Assembly (NCBI RefSeq): GCF_041296385.1
Contig: NC_091017.1
Span: 10,286,001 to 10,350,000 of the forward strand
Source of the DNA: Aphelocoma coerulescens
Lineage: Eukaryota > Chordata > Aves > Passeriformes > Corvidae
Direction: 5' to 3'
Length of the DNA: 64,000 bases
A model generated the notes under the pieces. That model saw nothing but the letters and a program-made list of their open reading frames with translations. It searched no databases and was not told where the DNA came from. The position numbers were made by a program, and so were the translations under genes. Shown one piece after another: positions 37,151 to 47,984 of this stretch. Each line of letters starts with the position of its first letter. The stretch's first letter is position 1.

Positions 37151-39013
37151 GCCTATTTTTTTTTAACAGAGTTGAAACTTCTGAATTTTCTCCATGTCCA
37201 AAGTCAATCTTACAGGGTGACCATTTGTGAGCATTTGTAATGGGAGTGGTTTCCACTGATTTCTAGGAGGCTAAATTCACATTAAGAGTATAAGCTTCTC
37301 AAGTTTTTTAATAGTCAGCTGTTATAAACAGCTTGCAAAGTAAAGAAGCAAGAGATTTTTGTGGATTCTAGAGGAAATAATCACAGACGTTGTTAAACAC
37401 AGCATCATTAAATAAACACAGCATCATTGTTATTGCCATGCTTAGAATTGTCTTGTGAGACTGATTTCAGGCAGCTCAGCAGCTTTCAAAATCAAATTGG
37501 ATGGGACACAGTGAATAACAGAAAAAGGACATATATTTGATCATTTAATCTGCTTTTACTCTAGGCCAAATTGTTTTTATACAAATGAAGATCTTTGATT
37601 TATTGTTTTCAAACATAAGAAATCTATATTTACATCAGTGTAGCATTATAACGCTCTATCATGTAATTACTAACCATACGGTAATATTGTATAGATGTAT
37701 GTACCAGAAATAGTATGTCACAGATGAATTTATTTTTACTTTTTTTTTTAATTCTTCATTCATTCTCAGTAGTGATATTTCTTTTCCTGCAGACCTCAAT
37801 GATTTTAAGTTTTGACTACACCGAAACGGTGTGCAAGTAAAGTACAACATTATTTTCAGTGCTTGAACTGCTGTATAAAACAGGCACAGACATTCATATT
37901 TCTGTGACTGGGGAAATGTAAAAGTTGTGAGATACTCAACAACTCAACCTACTCTTCAGACACGCACCTTTTCAAAAATGTAGGTTATAACTAAATTTAT
38001 ATAAAATGATAGTTCTTAATAAAGGCATACTACCCCTTCAAACCTGAAATTTTTTTTCCTTAACCCTCACCATTCCAAAAGAGAGCAAGAAATCTAAAAG
38101 ATTAACCAGCATTGTCCTTTCCAGCCTTTTCTTTTTCTGCCTTTCATTCAGTGATAGTTCTATAGGCATATACCAGGCTCAATACCAGTTTTGAAAATTA
38201 ATGTATTAACTTCTATGGTTTCTCCAATGGGTAAAGAATACGGAAGTTGTTTTGGAAGTACTCTGGCCACTGCAGACTCCTGGGAATAGGGTTTACAAGT
38301 ATTATTGCAGCTATCTCTTCTTGATGTGAGCTGATGCTACACAACAAATTTCAGAAGAAGGTTTTTAGTAGATTGAGGGGGGGATGGTTTTGTTTGTTTT
38401 TTTCTTAGGTTTGCCATACTTTTTTCAGTTTTTACATAAAATTAAAGGAAATACCACCCATCTTACCTAATAGAAATTAATTTCAAAGGTCCATATGTTG
38501 GCAAGCAGTAGTCCCATCTTAAAAATAGTGCCATCACAACTGTTATTCAAGCTTTGCAGAATTCTGGCTTAGCTTATTCTAGCTGGTTGAGCTTTAATGT
38601 GGCACGATGGACAGCTTATCTTCAAGTCCAAGCAGCAGTCTCTTAATATCAGGTTTTATGTCTTTTCAGAAAAATCACTAAGGGAGGTTTTATTATCGGT
38701 CAGAAACATTATTTATTTCTGACTGAGCAAAGGAGTTCATTCTTTGAGAGCCTAATTCTGAAAGTTTTAGATAAAACAATTTTTCTATCTTGCAACATGT
38801 TTTGGGATAGTGAAAAATACATCCTCCTCTGTATCTATCATTGAATGTGGAATGGTAGGAAGGAAGTTGACATCAAAGTAGTGTTACATAGCAAAATAAT
38901 GCAGGCTTACAGCCTTGTGCGCTAAAGTCATTAGATGTTTGATCTAGAAATTCTTCTAAAGAATAAAGTCAAAGGCATTGTGGGAAGAGATGGAATAAAG
39001 TTGAGTTACAAGG
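37151..39013. other. gene-free AT-rich DNA
   Basis: Nothing recognisable beyond short homopolymer runs. Confidence 0.55.
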
Positions 39014-39350
39014 TGTGAGACGTGCCTGCAAAGGCACATGGCAGCACAAAGGAGCACATGGCAGCACAGAGAGGCTTGTCTCCACCAGACCCTGGGGGGA
39101 GGACGTGTCACAGGGCAGAGCCCTACAGAGAGGAGCCTGCTAGGGGCTGACAGACGGGTGAACAGCGACTGATCACCCCGTAGAAGGGAGTGTGTTGCTG
39201 ATGTGGCAACACGGGATAGGTCACATAGTGAGAATTGCCATGCAAGGAAATACTGTACCTTAGAAAAGTGTATAAAACCAGCTCGTTTCTTTGAATAATT
39301 GACTAAGATTCCCTGCCAGTCTGGGTCCCTGCTTCAATTACCAACAGACA
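39014..39350 (+). repeat. probable solo LTR, about 0.34 kb
   Basis: A GC-richer island in AT-rich DNA starting TGTGAGACGTGCCTGC and ending CCAACAGACA. TATAAAA sits at about 39270, 70-80 bases from the end, in GTGTATAAAACCAG. The terminal ACAGACA resembles the end of the ERV-1 LTR. I found no AATAAA and no target duplication at these ends, so the boundaries, and to a lesser degree the call, are uncertain. Confidence 0.5.
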
Positions 39351-41684
39351 TTTACATAGAGAAGAGATAGTAAGACAAGAGGAGAAATTAAAAAAAGAAG
39401 TAAAAACACTACCAAAAAGCTACACATGGAAATTTTTATGTCCCAAGGTAAAAAGGCCTTCAATATTGGCATAAAAATGCTATACTGGCATTTAAATTGA
39501 CATAAAGTTAGAATTTCTACATTTTAAGAACATAATTTATTTTCACAACAAATAAAGGGGCCATGGTGTTACAATTTCCCTTTCTAAGAAGAAAATTACT
39601 CAGCATTATGAAGCTGCTTTTTAAAGTGCAGGTAACAGCTTTAAACACTTCATTGTACAAAACAAAACGGAAAGAAACCCATAATGTGTTTTAAACCAGT
39701 TTAAAACTGGAAGTCTCCCAATAAAGGCAGTGACCTTGCTTTCTTCCCTTATGCCTGCATACAGGCTGGAGTTTCTGAGGGCTGAGTGGGGAGCTGTAGG
39801 ATATGCTTTTAAGAACAATTTTTTTTACTAAAGATTAAAAAGTCTGAAAGCCTCATCACTGCTACCAAAGATAAAACCCATTTTTCATGTAAAATCTTGA
39901 ACTGATACTTCTAAAATCCATCTATGATTGCTAACATCAAGAGCAAGCATTGATATTTTAAATATTTTTAAATGTTTATTATCTGGGCTTTGCAGAACCA
40001 TACTTCTATCAATGACAGCAAGAAAACAGTTCTGAAACATCACTAACTAAGCAGCAAACTTCCTTGACAAGTGTTTTATCTGAAATAGTACCTTTAAGTA
40101 TCATTAAAACAATGAATTTCAAGGCAGCCTGATATAACTTCTCCTTTCCCAGTAGGTTTCCAATATGTCACGCAAAGCACTAGAAAAAAGCTAAATCTAA
40201 AAATGGCACTGCTTAACCTGTCATTTTAATGCCAAATTTGTAACTGGTTAACTAAAGGAATTGCAGCAATGTTTATTGACTCAATGAAACAGTTTATATG
40301 TTTTTAAATAGTCTGAAACAGCAAGTGTAATTTGTCTTATTTGTCTTGAGTGCCTAATTATATTGCCAGATAACATAAAGGGGGAAAGTGTTGCAGCTTC
40401 AGAGATTCAGGTGAGTTAAAAAAAAAATTAAATATCACAAAAGCTACAAACAGCTATATTAAGAAAATTTTCATGCTTAAGAGAGTATGTTTTCCAATAG
40501 GTTTCTGCAGTAACTGTCATAAATTTGCAAACAAAATATTTCTGCTATACATTGTGTTGTTCTGTGGGTGAAATGATTGTTACTTTATACTATTGGTCAA
40601 TAGTTTATGCAGGTGAAATATAAAATATTTAATGAAATTTGTAAACAGATCTAAAGGAGTTGAGAATTTATATGCTCAACCCTGACTCCATACATGGGAC
40701 CTGCATAGATTAACAAATTGAATTTCATGTAAAAATCTTGAAGCAAAACTACTCAAAGAAATTGCTGTAGAGAACTAAAACAAAAGCCATCACCAACAAT
40801 CCTTTTGCATCATTCTCGTAATTTCTCATCAAGACAAGAAAAACATTGTTAACTGAAGCCAACAATTGTTCCATCATGTGGGAGGCCACAGAAAGTTTTA
40901 GGTCTTTTGGGATACAATTATGATTTGCAAATAAGCAATTAGGATTATTTCAGAAAAAAAACATATATATGCTATGTTTTCCACTTGATTTTACAGAATT
41001 TTCCGAGGCTAATTAGAAAACTGCTGGAAGGGAAAACCCAATCTTTCTTATGTCTAGAAATGCATAACAGACATGAAAAGCACACGGCACATTGTCTTAA
41101 TTTGCATTTGTTTGTCTGTTTTGAGGGGTTTTTCTTGGGTTGTAAGGGTTTTTTAGTGCCTTGAATCTGTATTTTTTATACAAGGTGTCATTTGCCAAAT
41201 TGTAAACAAACTTTCAATTCCCTTGTTATTAAAATAATTATTATTCATTTAATTCCTGGCCCTTCTGAAGCATCTGCAATAACATTAAAAATTGAAGCAG
41301 AAGGAATTGTGGACATTTTTACAGACAATAGCCTAGCATTTGCAGCTCCAGTTAACAAAAAAAAAAAAAAAAGATAAAAAGGAACAAGGTTTATCAACAA
41401 TAATTAACAGCTTTGACCTCTTCACTCTTTTCAACAGGACAGAAAGCAGATCTTATGTCTTTTTCTCATGAACAAACTCAACATATTAATCCATTTCTAC
41501 ACTTGAATTTCCATTAGAGGCCTGATAATAGAAATGAGGTAATTTGTGTGGACTGTATCTAGCACCACTTCAGGGCATTTACTGAACCAGCCAAGTATTT
41601 GGTAGTGCTTGCTAAACCTGAATTGTTTACCACTTTGCCTTCTTTACATTTCCTTATTTTTATTATTAATCTAAGCAGGTTTCA
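39351..41684. other. gene-free AT-rich DNA
   Basis: No supported feature. A 16-base A run at about 41360 follows a short open frame with no recognisable content. Confidence 0.55.
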
Positions 41685-42013
41685 TGTAGAGGGATTCCTT
41701 ATGGAACAAGGGTATATGATACCCCTGGAAAGATGGGACAACCCAGGGTTGCTGAGGGAAAGCCCCTGAACAGGCCCCTGGCTGCAGGCAGGCCTGGAAA
41801 GCACCTGGCTGCAGGCAGCCCTCAGAGTCCTTGGCAAAGTTATACACTGGTCGGGTCCCCCACTGATTAGAGGCTGTCTAGAAGGACTGGGCATGAATCT
41901 TTGCAAAAGTAGAGATAAGTTGGCATAGTTGAACAATAAACAGAGAACGATGCTTAATCATATCGGTGTACATGTCGTTTATCTGGCCAGCTCTCCGGAC
42001 TCGGTCCCTAACC
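41685..42013 (+). repeat. 5' LTR of ERV-2
   Basis: Starts TGTAGAGGGATTCC and runs up to the primer binding site at 42016. AATAAA lies at 41935-41940, followed by about 75 bases of R-U5. An internal duplication 'ctggctgcaggcag' appears twice near 41780 and 41805. The expected terminal CA is not obvious ('ccctaacccc' precedes the primer site), so the right edge is approximate. Confidence 0.7.
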
Positions 42014-42015
42014 CC

Positions 42016-42033
42016 TGGTGTCTGAGCAGGGAC
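42016..42033 (+). other. primer binding site, Lys(3)-tRNA type
   Basis: TGGTGTCTGAGCAGGGAC differs from the tRNA-Lys(3) primer binding site, as I know it, by four transitions, three C-to-T and one A-to-G. It is followed by TTGAG. Several of these changes look like CpG decay of an old insertion. Confidence 0.7.
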
Positions 42034-42045
42034 TTGAGTAATCTT

Positions 42046-42170
42046 ACTTGCTTAAATGCGGTTGGTTTTGCTTAAATGCGGTTCGCTTAAATGCATTTTT
42101 CTTTGCTTAAATGTGGTTCACCAAAACGCGGCTTGTTTTGCTTAAATGCAGTTCACCTAAACACGGCAAG
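42046..42170 (+). repeat. 35-bp tandem repeat in the ERV-2 leader
   Basis: The motif GCTTAAATGCGGTT recurs in degenerate form at 42050, 42070, 42085, 42105, 42120, 42140 and 42155. Spacing alternates 20, 15, 20, 15, 20, 15, so the array is a 35-bp unit of two half-repeats, present about three and a half times. It lies between the primer site and the splice donor, where packaging signals normally sit in retroviruses. No coding role is apparent. Confidence 0.85.
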
Positions 42171-42284
42171 ACTCCGAATCATCACACCGACAGTGAGGAG
42201 CCTGGAGAGCTGGAGCAGGAGTGTCCTGGCAAAAAGCTAAGTGGTGCTGGAGACCGGAGCTCGTGCGGCCAAGCGAATCCCCGC

Positions 42285-42293
42285 AGGTAAGTC
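42285..42293 (+). promoter_or_regulatory. splice donor in the ERV-2 leader
   Basis: CAG|GTAAGT, with the cut after 42287, is a perfect consensus 5' splice site. It lies about ten bases upstream of the gag ATG at 42298, a position suited to making spliced env RNA. Confidence 0.75.
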
Positions 42294-42297
42294 AGCT

Positions 42298-43266
42298 ATG
42301 GAATACGAGGCTGCAACTCATCTCCTAGCCAGTATCCTCTCTAAGAGAGGCGAGACTGTAAAAGATCGAGATCTCTATGCCCTAATAACGTGGGCCCGGG
42401 AACAAGGGTTTTTGAAATGCACTTGGCTTTTGTTTTCGACCAAGGAGTGGTGGGAAGTTGGAAACAGACTATGGCAGTTCACAATTGAGGGTGGAAAGCA
42501 AGGTAAAGAAGCTAAAGCTCTGGGATTAACATGGAGAGCTGTGACTAATACCCTCACAGAAATGAAAGCAGAGAGGAAGGTGGCCACAGGAGCCATGGAG
42601 GCTCTGGGGGGTGGCGGCCCCAGAAAAGAAAGAGACGGGGGTCTCACAGAGCAGTCGCCGGAGGCCAGGGCAGAGTCCAGGGTTGCACGATTCTTTGGGC
42701 TGACCGCGGGTCGGCCGATGAAGGGGACATCAGCGCCTGTACACTCGCTGCGGGAGCTGCTGGACCTGACAGGGAAGGAAGTTACCCCACAGAAGCCTGA
42801 GGGAGAACTGGTAGCAAAAGTGGAAGTAGACCCTCCCAACTCTGGGGGCGGGGCGCAGGCAAGCAGAGGAGAAGCAAGCGGTCCTAGCTGCCAGACAAAA
42901 ATGGCAGTGCGCTACCCCCCTCTGCTGGACAGCGGATCATCATCCAACTGCGAAGCAGTCTCTACGGCTTTGTCACCCGCAGAGCCAGAGCCAGCCAGGG
43001 CTGCCAGGGGTCAGCCCCAAGAGGAGGATAAGTACCGAGAGATGATGCATGAAGTAACGAAGAAGCTTGCTGAATTGTCTACACATCAGGATGCACTGGA
43101 GTCTAAGGTCGCAAAACCACACAATCAGGACCATGGCGTCCCATGGACCCACCAGTCAAGACTGCCACCAGAATTTCTCCATTCCCGTTGGGAGAACCGG
43201 GCACAGGGTCTATGGCCCTTCCATCCCAGCAAGAAGACGTGCAGCTATTGCCTCTGTCAGCCCTGA
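42298..43266 (+). pseudogene. ERV-2 gag remnant
   Basis: From the ATG at 42298 the frame runs open for about 320 codons. The N terminus resembles the helical matrix domain of betaretrovirus- and alpharetrovirus-like gags (LLASILSKRGETVKDRD, KALGLTWRAVTNTL), followed by a Pro/Gly/Ser/Glu-rich linker and a predicted coiled segment near KYREMMHEVTKKLAEL. There is no capsid major homology region and no zinc knuckle. The last 45 codons do not look like gag and probably read through a deletion joint into env-region sequence. The frame is open but lacks the assembly domains, so it is a truncated gene. It could also be read from a GTG at 42241, but the ATG is more credible. Confidence 0.7.
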
Positions 43267-43730
43267 CAGCGAGGACTGATCCACTGCGGAGGAGATGGAA
43301 CAGAGTTGTCCGTAATGCAAACATTCTGAGAGGTTTGCTTCTCGTAAGCATCCTAGCAGTGTCCCACACAATGTTGACAGCAATCCGAAAGAGACAAAAC
43401 ATGTGGGTCACCCTAGCTAATTTAATGGGGCAAGACTCTGTGTCTGAGCCTGGCCATGCCAGGGGACCCATTTCGCACCTGCTTAATTGGGGTCCCATAC
43501 TTTAACCCGCAAGACTTCCGAGGGATGCTAGACAACAGCTCACTGATAGGGAACGCCACAGGCACTGCCATGGGGCAGGTTGAGTCCCTGAGGGCAAACA
43601 CCTGCTGGAGTGTCTCACTGAACCGGGGCCTCTATTTGGAGGTCAGCCACAGCAGGCTGCAAGATGACTGGAGAAAGGAATGTGGGATCTCCCAGTTCAA
43701 ACAAACAGAAAACTTTTATTTTGAGGGGTG
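43211..43730 (+). pseudogene. ERV-2 env leader and surface fragment
   Basis: A frame from about 43143 carries a polar leader, then a hydrophobic signal-like segment (ILRGLLLVSILAVSHTML) and MWVTLANLMGQ, matching the start of the ERV-1 surface protein. A frameshift near 43450 moves the rest (DPFRTCLIGVPYFNPQDF, several Asn-X-Ser/Thr sites) to another frame, which ends at TGA near 43729. No cleavage site, fusion region or transmembrane subunit follows. The fragment's end overlaps, antisense, the polyadenylation signal of gene B. Confidence 0.7.
43715..43720 (-). terminator. polyadenylation signal of gene B, overlapping a stop codon
   Basis: AATAAA on the minus strand (CTCAAAATAAAAG). The last stop of the long frame, TAA at 43716-43718, lies inside it. 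The same bases are antisense to the end of the ERV-2 env frame, so the signal may have been supplied by proviral sequence. Confidence 0.5.
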
Positions 43731-44929
43731 AGGGGGATGAGCAGCAGGGGCTGGTGCTCGCCTGGTCCTGCTCTGGGTGTCAGGCCGACTGTAGGGCTTT
43801 CTTGCGCGCCGCTCTTGCCGCCAGACGTGTCTCATACGAAGGGGCCCGGGCTGGGAGCGGTTGTCAGTCACAGAGCCGGGGAAGAGCCACGGTGCTCTGT
43901 ATGGAGCTGCTTGTCTCCTGGCTGACTGAGCACCCTGGGCCAGCCTCGCCGCCGCCTGACCGGTGGTGCCGGGGCTGCTGGTCTCAGCCAGTGGGGCTGG
44001 CACATGGCCGATCCTAGGGCGCATTGCCGGCGGGCTCTCGGGTGTCTGCGGCTCTGAGACTCCCTGTGGGCAGCGTCACTTCGTGCCCTTCTGCCGGCGG
44101 GGGAAGCTGCTGCTGCTCTTGACCGGCACCGTGCTCTGAGGCAGCCCCGGCACCGCCTGAGTGGCGGCACTGGGGCTGCTGGTCTCAGCGCTCGGGCCTG
44201 GCAAATCGCCGATCCTAGGGCGCTTTGCTGGCCGGCCCTCGGGTGTCTGCGGCTCTGAGGCTCCCTGTGGGCAGCGTCACTTCAAGCCCTGCTGCCGGCG
44301 GGGGAAGCTGTCGCTGCTCTTGACCGGCACCGTGCTCTGAGGCAGCCCAGGCACTGCCTGAGTGGTGGTGCCGGGGCTGCTGGTCTCAGCGTTCGGGGCT
44401 GGCCCATCGCCGATCTTGCGGTGTTTCTTCGGCGAGCTCTCGGTTGCCTGTGGCTCTGTGGCTCCCTCTGGGCAGCCTGGCTTTGCGCCCTGCTGCCGGC
44501 GGGGCAAGCTGCCGCTGCTGCCGCTGCTGTTGTTGACCAGCACCGTGCCCTGGGCCAGCCCTGACAGGGCCTGGCTGGCGGCACTGGGGCTGCTGGTCTC
44601 AGCATGCAGCAATGGCACACGGTTCAGCCTTACTGGTTTTGCTGTCTGGCTGCCCGAGTTTTGTGCCCGCTGGCTCCATGAACGGCATTGGGCCTGGCTC
44701 TGCCTGGGCTGTCCAGAGAGCCTACTGCTGCTCTCTGGATCCGCCTCTGCCCGGCAACACAGCGAGCACATCGGAGTGAGAGAAAACGGCGTGAGCACTT
44801 CTGCAGGGCTGGGGAAGTGTCCCTGCAGGATTGCCTCTGCCAGCCACGGGGAGCTGTGGGGAGGGAGACTTGGCTCTCACCTTGCGCCTTCCCAGGAGGA
44901 CACTTGTTAGCAGCGTCCCGCTGCGCCAT
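43716..44929 (-). pseudogene. gene B: two-exon gene with 67-codon tandem repeats
   Basis: Exon 1 is 44929-44881 (MAQRDAANKCPPGKAQ plus one base), ending at GTGAGA; exon 2 starts at 44746 after CAG, and the codon phases match (1+2). The intron is 134 bases with GT...AG ends. Spliced, this gives 172 codons to TGA at 44277-44279. Beyond it the same frame stays open with one more TGA (44076-44078) to TAA at 43716. Repeat units start at 44603, 44390, 44189 and 43988: 71, 67 and 67 codons, then a partial unit. Each holds AETSSP, SFPRRQ and a basic nuclear-localisation-like motif (SPKKHRKIGD, PAKRPRIGD). Both TGAs occupy the same repeat position, where unit 1 has a sense codon. The gene is GC-rich and has a TATA box at 45138-45144. 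I do not recognise the family. It may end at the first TGA, or be a decaying member of a multicopy gene. Confidence 0.55.
43989..44603 (-). repeat. 201-213-bp coding tandem repeat, three full units
   Basis: The marker GCTGAGACCAGCAGC recurs at 44603, 44390, 44189 and 43988 on the minus strand. Spacing is 213, 201 and 201 bases, all multiples of three. The extra 12 bases of unit 1 are a run of Ser/Gly codons (CAGCAGCGG type). Units 2 and 3 are more alike than either is to unit 1. Confidence 0.9.
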
Positions 44930-45137
44930 GGTGAGCGCAGAAGGAGAGTGCCTGGCGGGGCTGTGTCGCAGCACTGCCGGCCTTTCTCCTCCCAAAGAAG
45001 TATTCCCGTTGTTTCTTGAGCAAGGAGAGACGCTTATGAGCTACCTCAGAGGCACCAAAACTCCTTCAGTAGCCTTGGGAAGCTCCTTCTCTGCGATCGT
45101 CTTCTCGACTCTGCGTGTTGTGTTGATGGCAGCCACC

Positions 45138-45144
45138 TTTTATA
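45138..45144 (-). promoter_or_regulatory. TATA box upstream of gene B
   Basis: GAGGTATAAAAGGTGG on the minus strand is a strong TATA box. Transcription would start at about 45110, giving a 5' leader of roughly 180 bases before the exon 1 ATG at 44927-44929. The region is GC-rich. I see no clear CCAAT box just upstream. Confidence 0.55.
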
Positions 45145-45149
45145 CCTCA

Positions 45150-47835
45150 GGCCTGGGCGATGGTGTCACAGCAGTGCCTGTGAGCTCACCATCACTGATC
45201 TGTGCCTGGCCCACTGCCCTGGACGGTGTCCTTGGGGGCGCTGAGAGGGACCTTGGCGATGTCAGGCATGGCTCTAGTGGGAAGCACAGGAATGGAATCA
45301 AATTTTTGATGATATTTAACAATATAATACGTGTCAAAAACTCCTGATGATCACTGCTTTTGCCTATGGAGTATTTTTGGTTTCCATTGTTTTCTTATTT
45401 CCATGTTGGTTTTTTTTTCTTCTCTCCAAACGATTTTTTTTTTCTTTTACAGTCTAAAATAAAGATTTGTTGTATTTAAGTTTGTAATCCTGTGTGAAAA
45501 TGAAGACTCGGTCCCATTTCAGTTACTGTTCAAAGACACATGTGGATGAAAGTAGGTAAAATCTATTTAACAATATGACTGTATACACATGACCATCTGA
45601 AAAAAAAAATATTTTTTTTTTCTTATGTATTAGCCCACATAATAAGATGTTAGAGCACTCTTGGAAAAACAGCTGTGGGAATAAAGGAATGGCACTCAGT
45701 GCAGCTAATGTAAGGCAATGGTTGTAGTGCAAAGATGCCAGAGAATATAATAATATCTGTGGTGATCTAAATCTAGTATTATCAGAGTCTGGAGAAAATG
45801 ATGGCTGCGAAATCATTAGGGCAAAACCAAAGTTTAGTGCTAAAGACATTGTTATTTACAGACAATTCAGATCTGCATAGTAGTTCAGAACACTGCCCTC
45901 TAAAAATGAAAATCATCATCGTATTAAACTTCCCATGGAAGTGGGAAGACAGGAAACAAGAGCCCCAGCATGTGGACTGGCCTTTCTCCCCATGTTGTCT
46001 AAGTATGTATAAATGTCTATTTGCCAGTGGGCAGCTGGGCTGTTGCTGTGTGGTGGGGATGATGGGGTAGGAGTTTGTGGAAGGTTGTTGGGACAAACAG
46101 GAGGAGAGCTAAAGGGCAGGCAGCCACAGCCAAAGAATATGGTGATACATGTCTGTGATTTAAGGAATGAAACTGTTGTGGTTTTGTCACAAAGCGTAGA
46201 TTTTCTTTGTGTAAAATTATCTTTTTATTGTAGATTGTGGAATTTTAAAAAAGTGTATGTGGCTGAAATGCAGCTCTCAATGTCACAGTTCTGGAAAAGT
46301 TCTGAAAGTGGACTGGTTTTAGGTCCATGGTTTTCACGTGCCTTTATCTGCAGAAAGGGATTTATCCAAAGCCCGGGTTCAGCTAGTGTCCAGCTTGTTC
46401 CATATGTTGTCCTGCCCTTTTGTTTCACGGGCACATAGGTCATAATAAAAGTTTTCTGTTGCTTTGTGCCTTTTGCCTGTTGTGGTTGGTTAAGGACATG
46501 GTGTACACTTGGTTAAAACACTTTAAAATCAGGTGAAATTCTCATTATTTCAGAGGTTTTACAGTAATACTTTCAATAATACACTTTCTAGCATCCAAGC
46601 TGTGCATTGAAATTTTGATTAACTTAAAATAAGATCAGTTGAATGTGTCAGCAATCTTCCACATAATAATTACTGGAAGAATTTTTAAAGTACCTGTGTA
46701 CTATATGTGACTTTGATATATCTTTACGTATTTCATGACTATTGCAATTGTGCTTTGACTCAGATGAAACTTTGACAGACTTCAGTGTCTGTTTTTTTCT
46801 GACCAGGGCCCAAATTGTGGAGAAATGAAAGTCTGACCATGCCTGTACTTTGTGTGGACTGTTTTGAGTGGTTGCAAGCTTGTTTGAAGCCATTGTTTTG
46901 GGGAACTCCCCCCCCCGCCCTTTTTTTTTTCTGTGTGTATGAAAGTTACAGAAAGCAAAGAAACTGTCTAACACATAAAAATTTAAAGCTAGCCCTATAA
47001 ATGGGTGAGAAATTACACATCTCACAGCTTTCAAGAAGTGAAGCTTTCTTTGGAAAATAGAAAACCAATGGTAAGCTGTGCCTTTTTTTTTTTTTTAATT
47101 TTCTTTCTTTCTATTTAATGTCTTTTTCCATGATTGTACGTAATGTATAGTTTAGTATATTTTGTAGTCAAAACAATAGACATTTCCCCCATTACCCTGC
47201 AGGTTTCTCCAAATTTATATCATCTTTGGTTGTTTTCTTTCCTTTTAATATTCTCTATTTATGGTTCACCTGAAAAACCAGGCACTGGGGAGTTTGGAAC
47301 ATGGTTTTTATTATCTGTGTCATACATGAAATCCCTAATTGTGCTTGGTCTTTGCATATTAAGTGCTTTAATTAATTAATTCTGAGTTAAATATTTTTAA
47401 ATTGAATGTTAATTTAACCCACCAGCCCAGGTACAAAAATCAAGTTCTATTATCAGCATTTTCAATTGTTCAAAGTAGTTTATTAAGAGAGTTGCACCAT
47501 TCCCGGTTAGAAATCCCCAGTTTTAAAAAATCCCCAACTTATGTCCCCTTCTAAAACTTCAAACCACCTGTACACCGCAAGAGTTATCTTTCCTGTGTTC
47601 ATTGTCTACTTTTACAAGTGTTTTAAGATGTATTAGATGTATTTTAATATTTTTTTTTCAGATGTTTTTACTTTGCACTTTAGTCCAAGGGCTAACTTCA
47701 AAACCCCAGTTTCTAACAGCCAGCAGCTATTTTAGCCCCATAGCCATTACCCTGTAGGCAAGCTCCATGGCAACCTGAATTTTAATGAGGGCATTGTAGC
47801 ACCCTTATCTCAACTGATACCACCCCTCTGACAAC
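45150..47835. other. gene-free flank
   Basis: The first 150 bases are GC-rich promoter flank of gene B. The rest is AT-rich with no supported gene. AATAAA-type motifs occur near 45460 and 46444, but no frames lead to them. Confidence 0.5.
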
Positions 47836-47965
47836 GACGAGCCATTGGTGGATGGAGATGATCTGTCAAAGGGAAAGCACCAATCACTTTAAACTGAAGG
47901 GGCGGGCTGTAGGCAGGCTGTGGGCAGACTGGGGTGGAGCAAAGGCACTATAAAACAATGAGACC
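47836..47965 (+). promoter_or_regulatory. promoter-like cluster: CCAAT, GC box, TATA
   Basis: In 130 bases there is an inverted CCAAT (GCCATTGG, about 47842), a CCAATCA (about 47880), a GC box (GGGGCGGGCTG, about 47900), and a TATA box (CACTATAAAACAATG, about 47948). Order and spacing fit an RNA polymerase II promoter or an LTR U3. A purine array follows at once. No downstream reading frame is recognisable, so it could be the promoter of a noncoding RNA or the remains of an LTR. Confidence 0.4.
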
Positions 47966-47984
47966 AGTCTCTAAAAGTTCAGAG

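Larger units (their letters stand above)
41685..43730 (+). mobile_element. ERV-2: deleted betaretrovirus-like provirus
   Basis: Order: 5' LTR, primer binding site of Lys(3) type, a leader with a striking 35-bp repeat, a consensus splice donor, a gag matrix-region remnant, then directly env leader and surface remnants. All of pol is missing, as are the transmembrane subunit and the 3' LTR. The right end runs into gene B on the opposite strand near 43700-43735. The env fragment shares WVTLAN with ERV-1, while gag, LTR and primer site differ, so ERV-1 and ERV-2 belong to related but distinct lineages. Confidence 0.8.
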
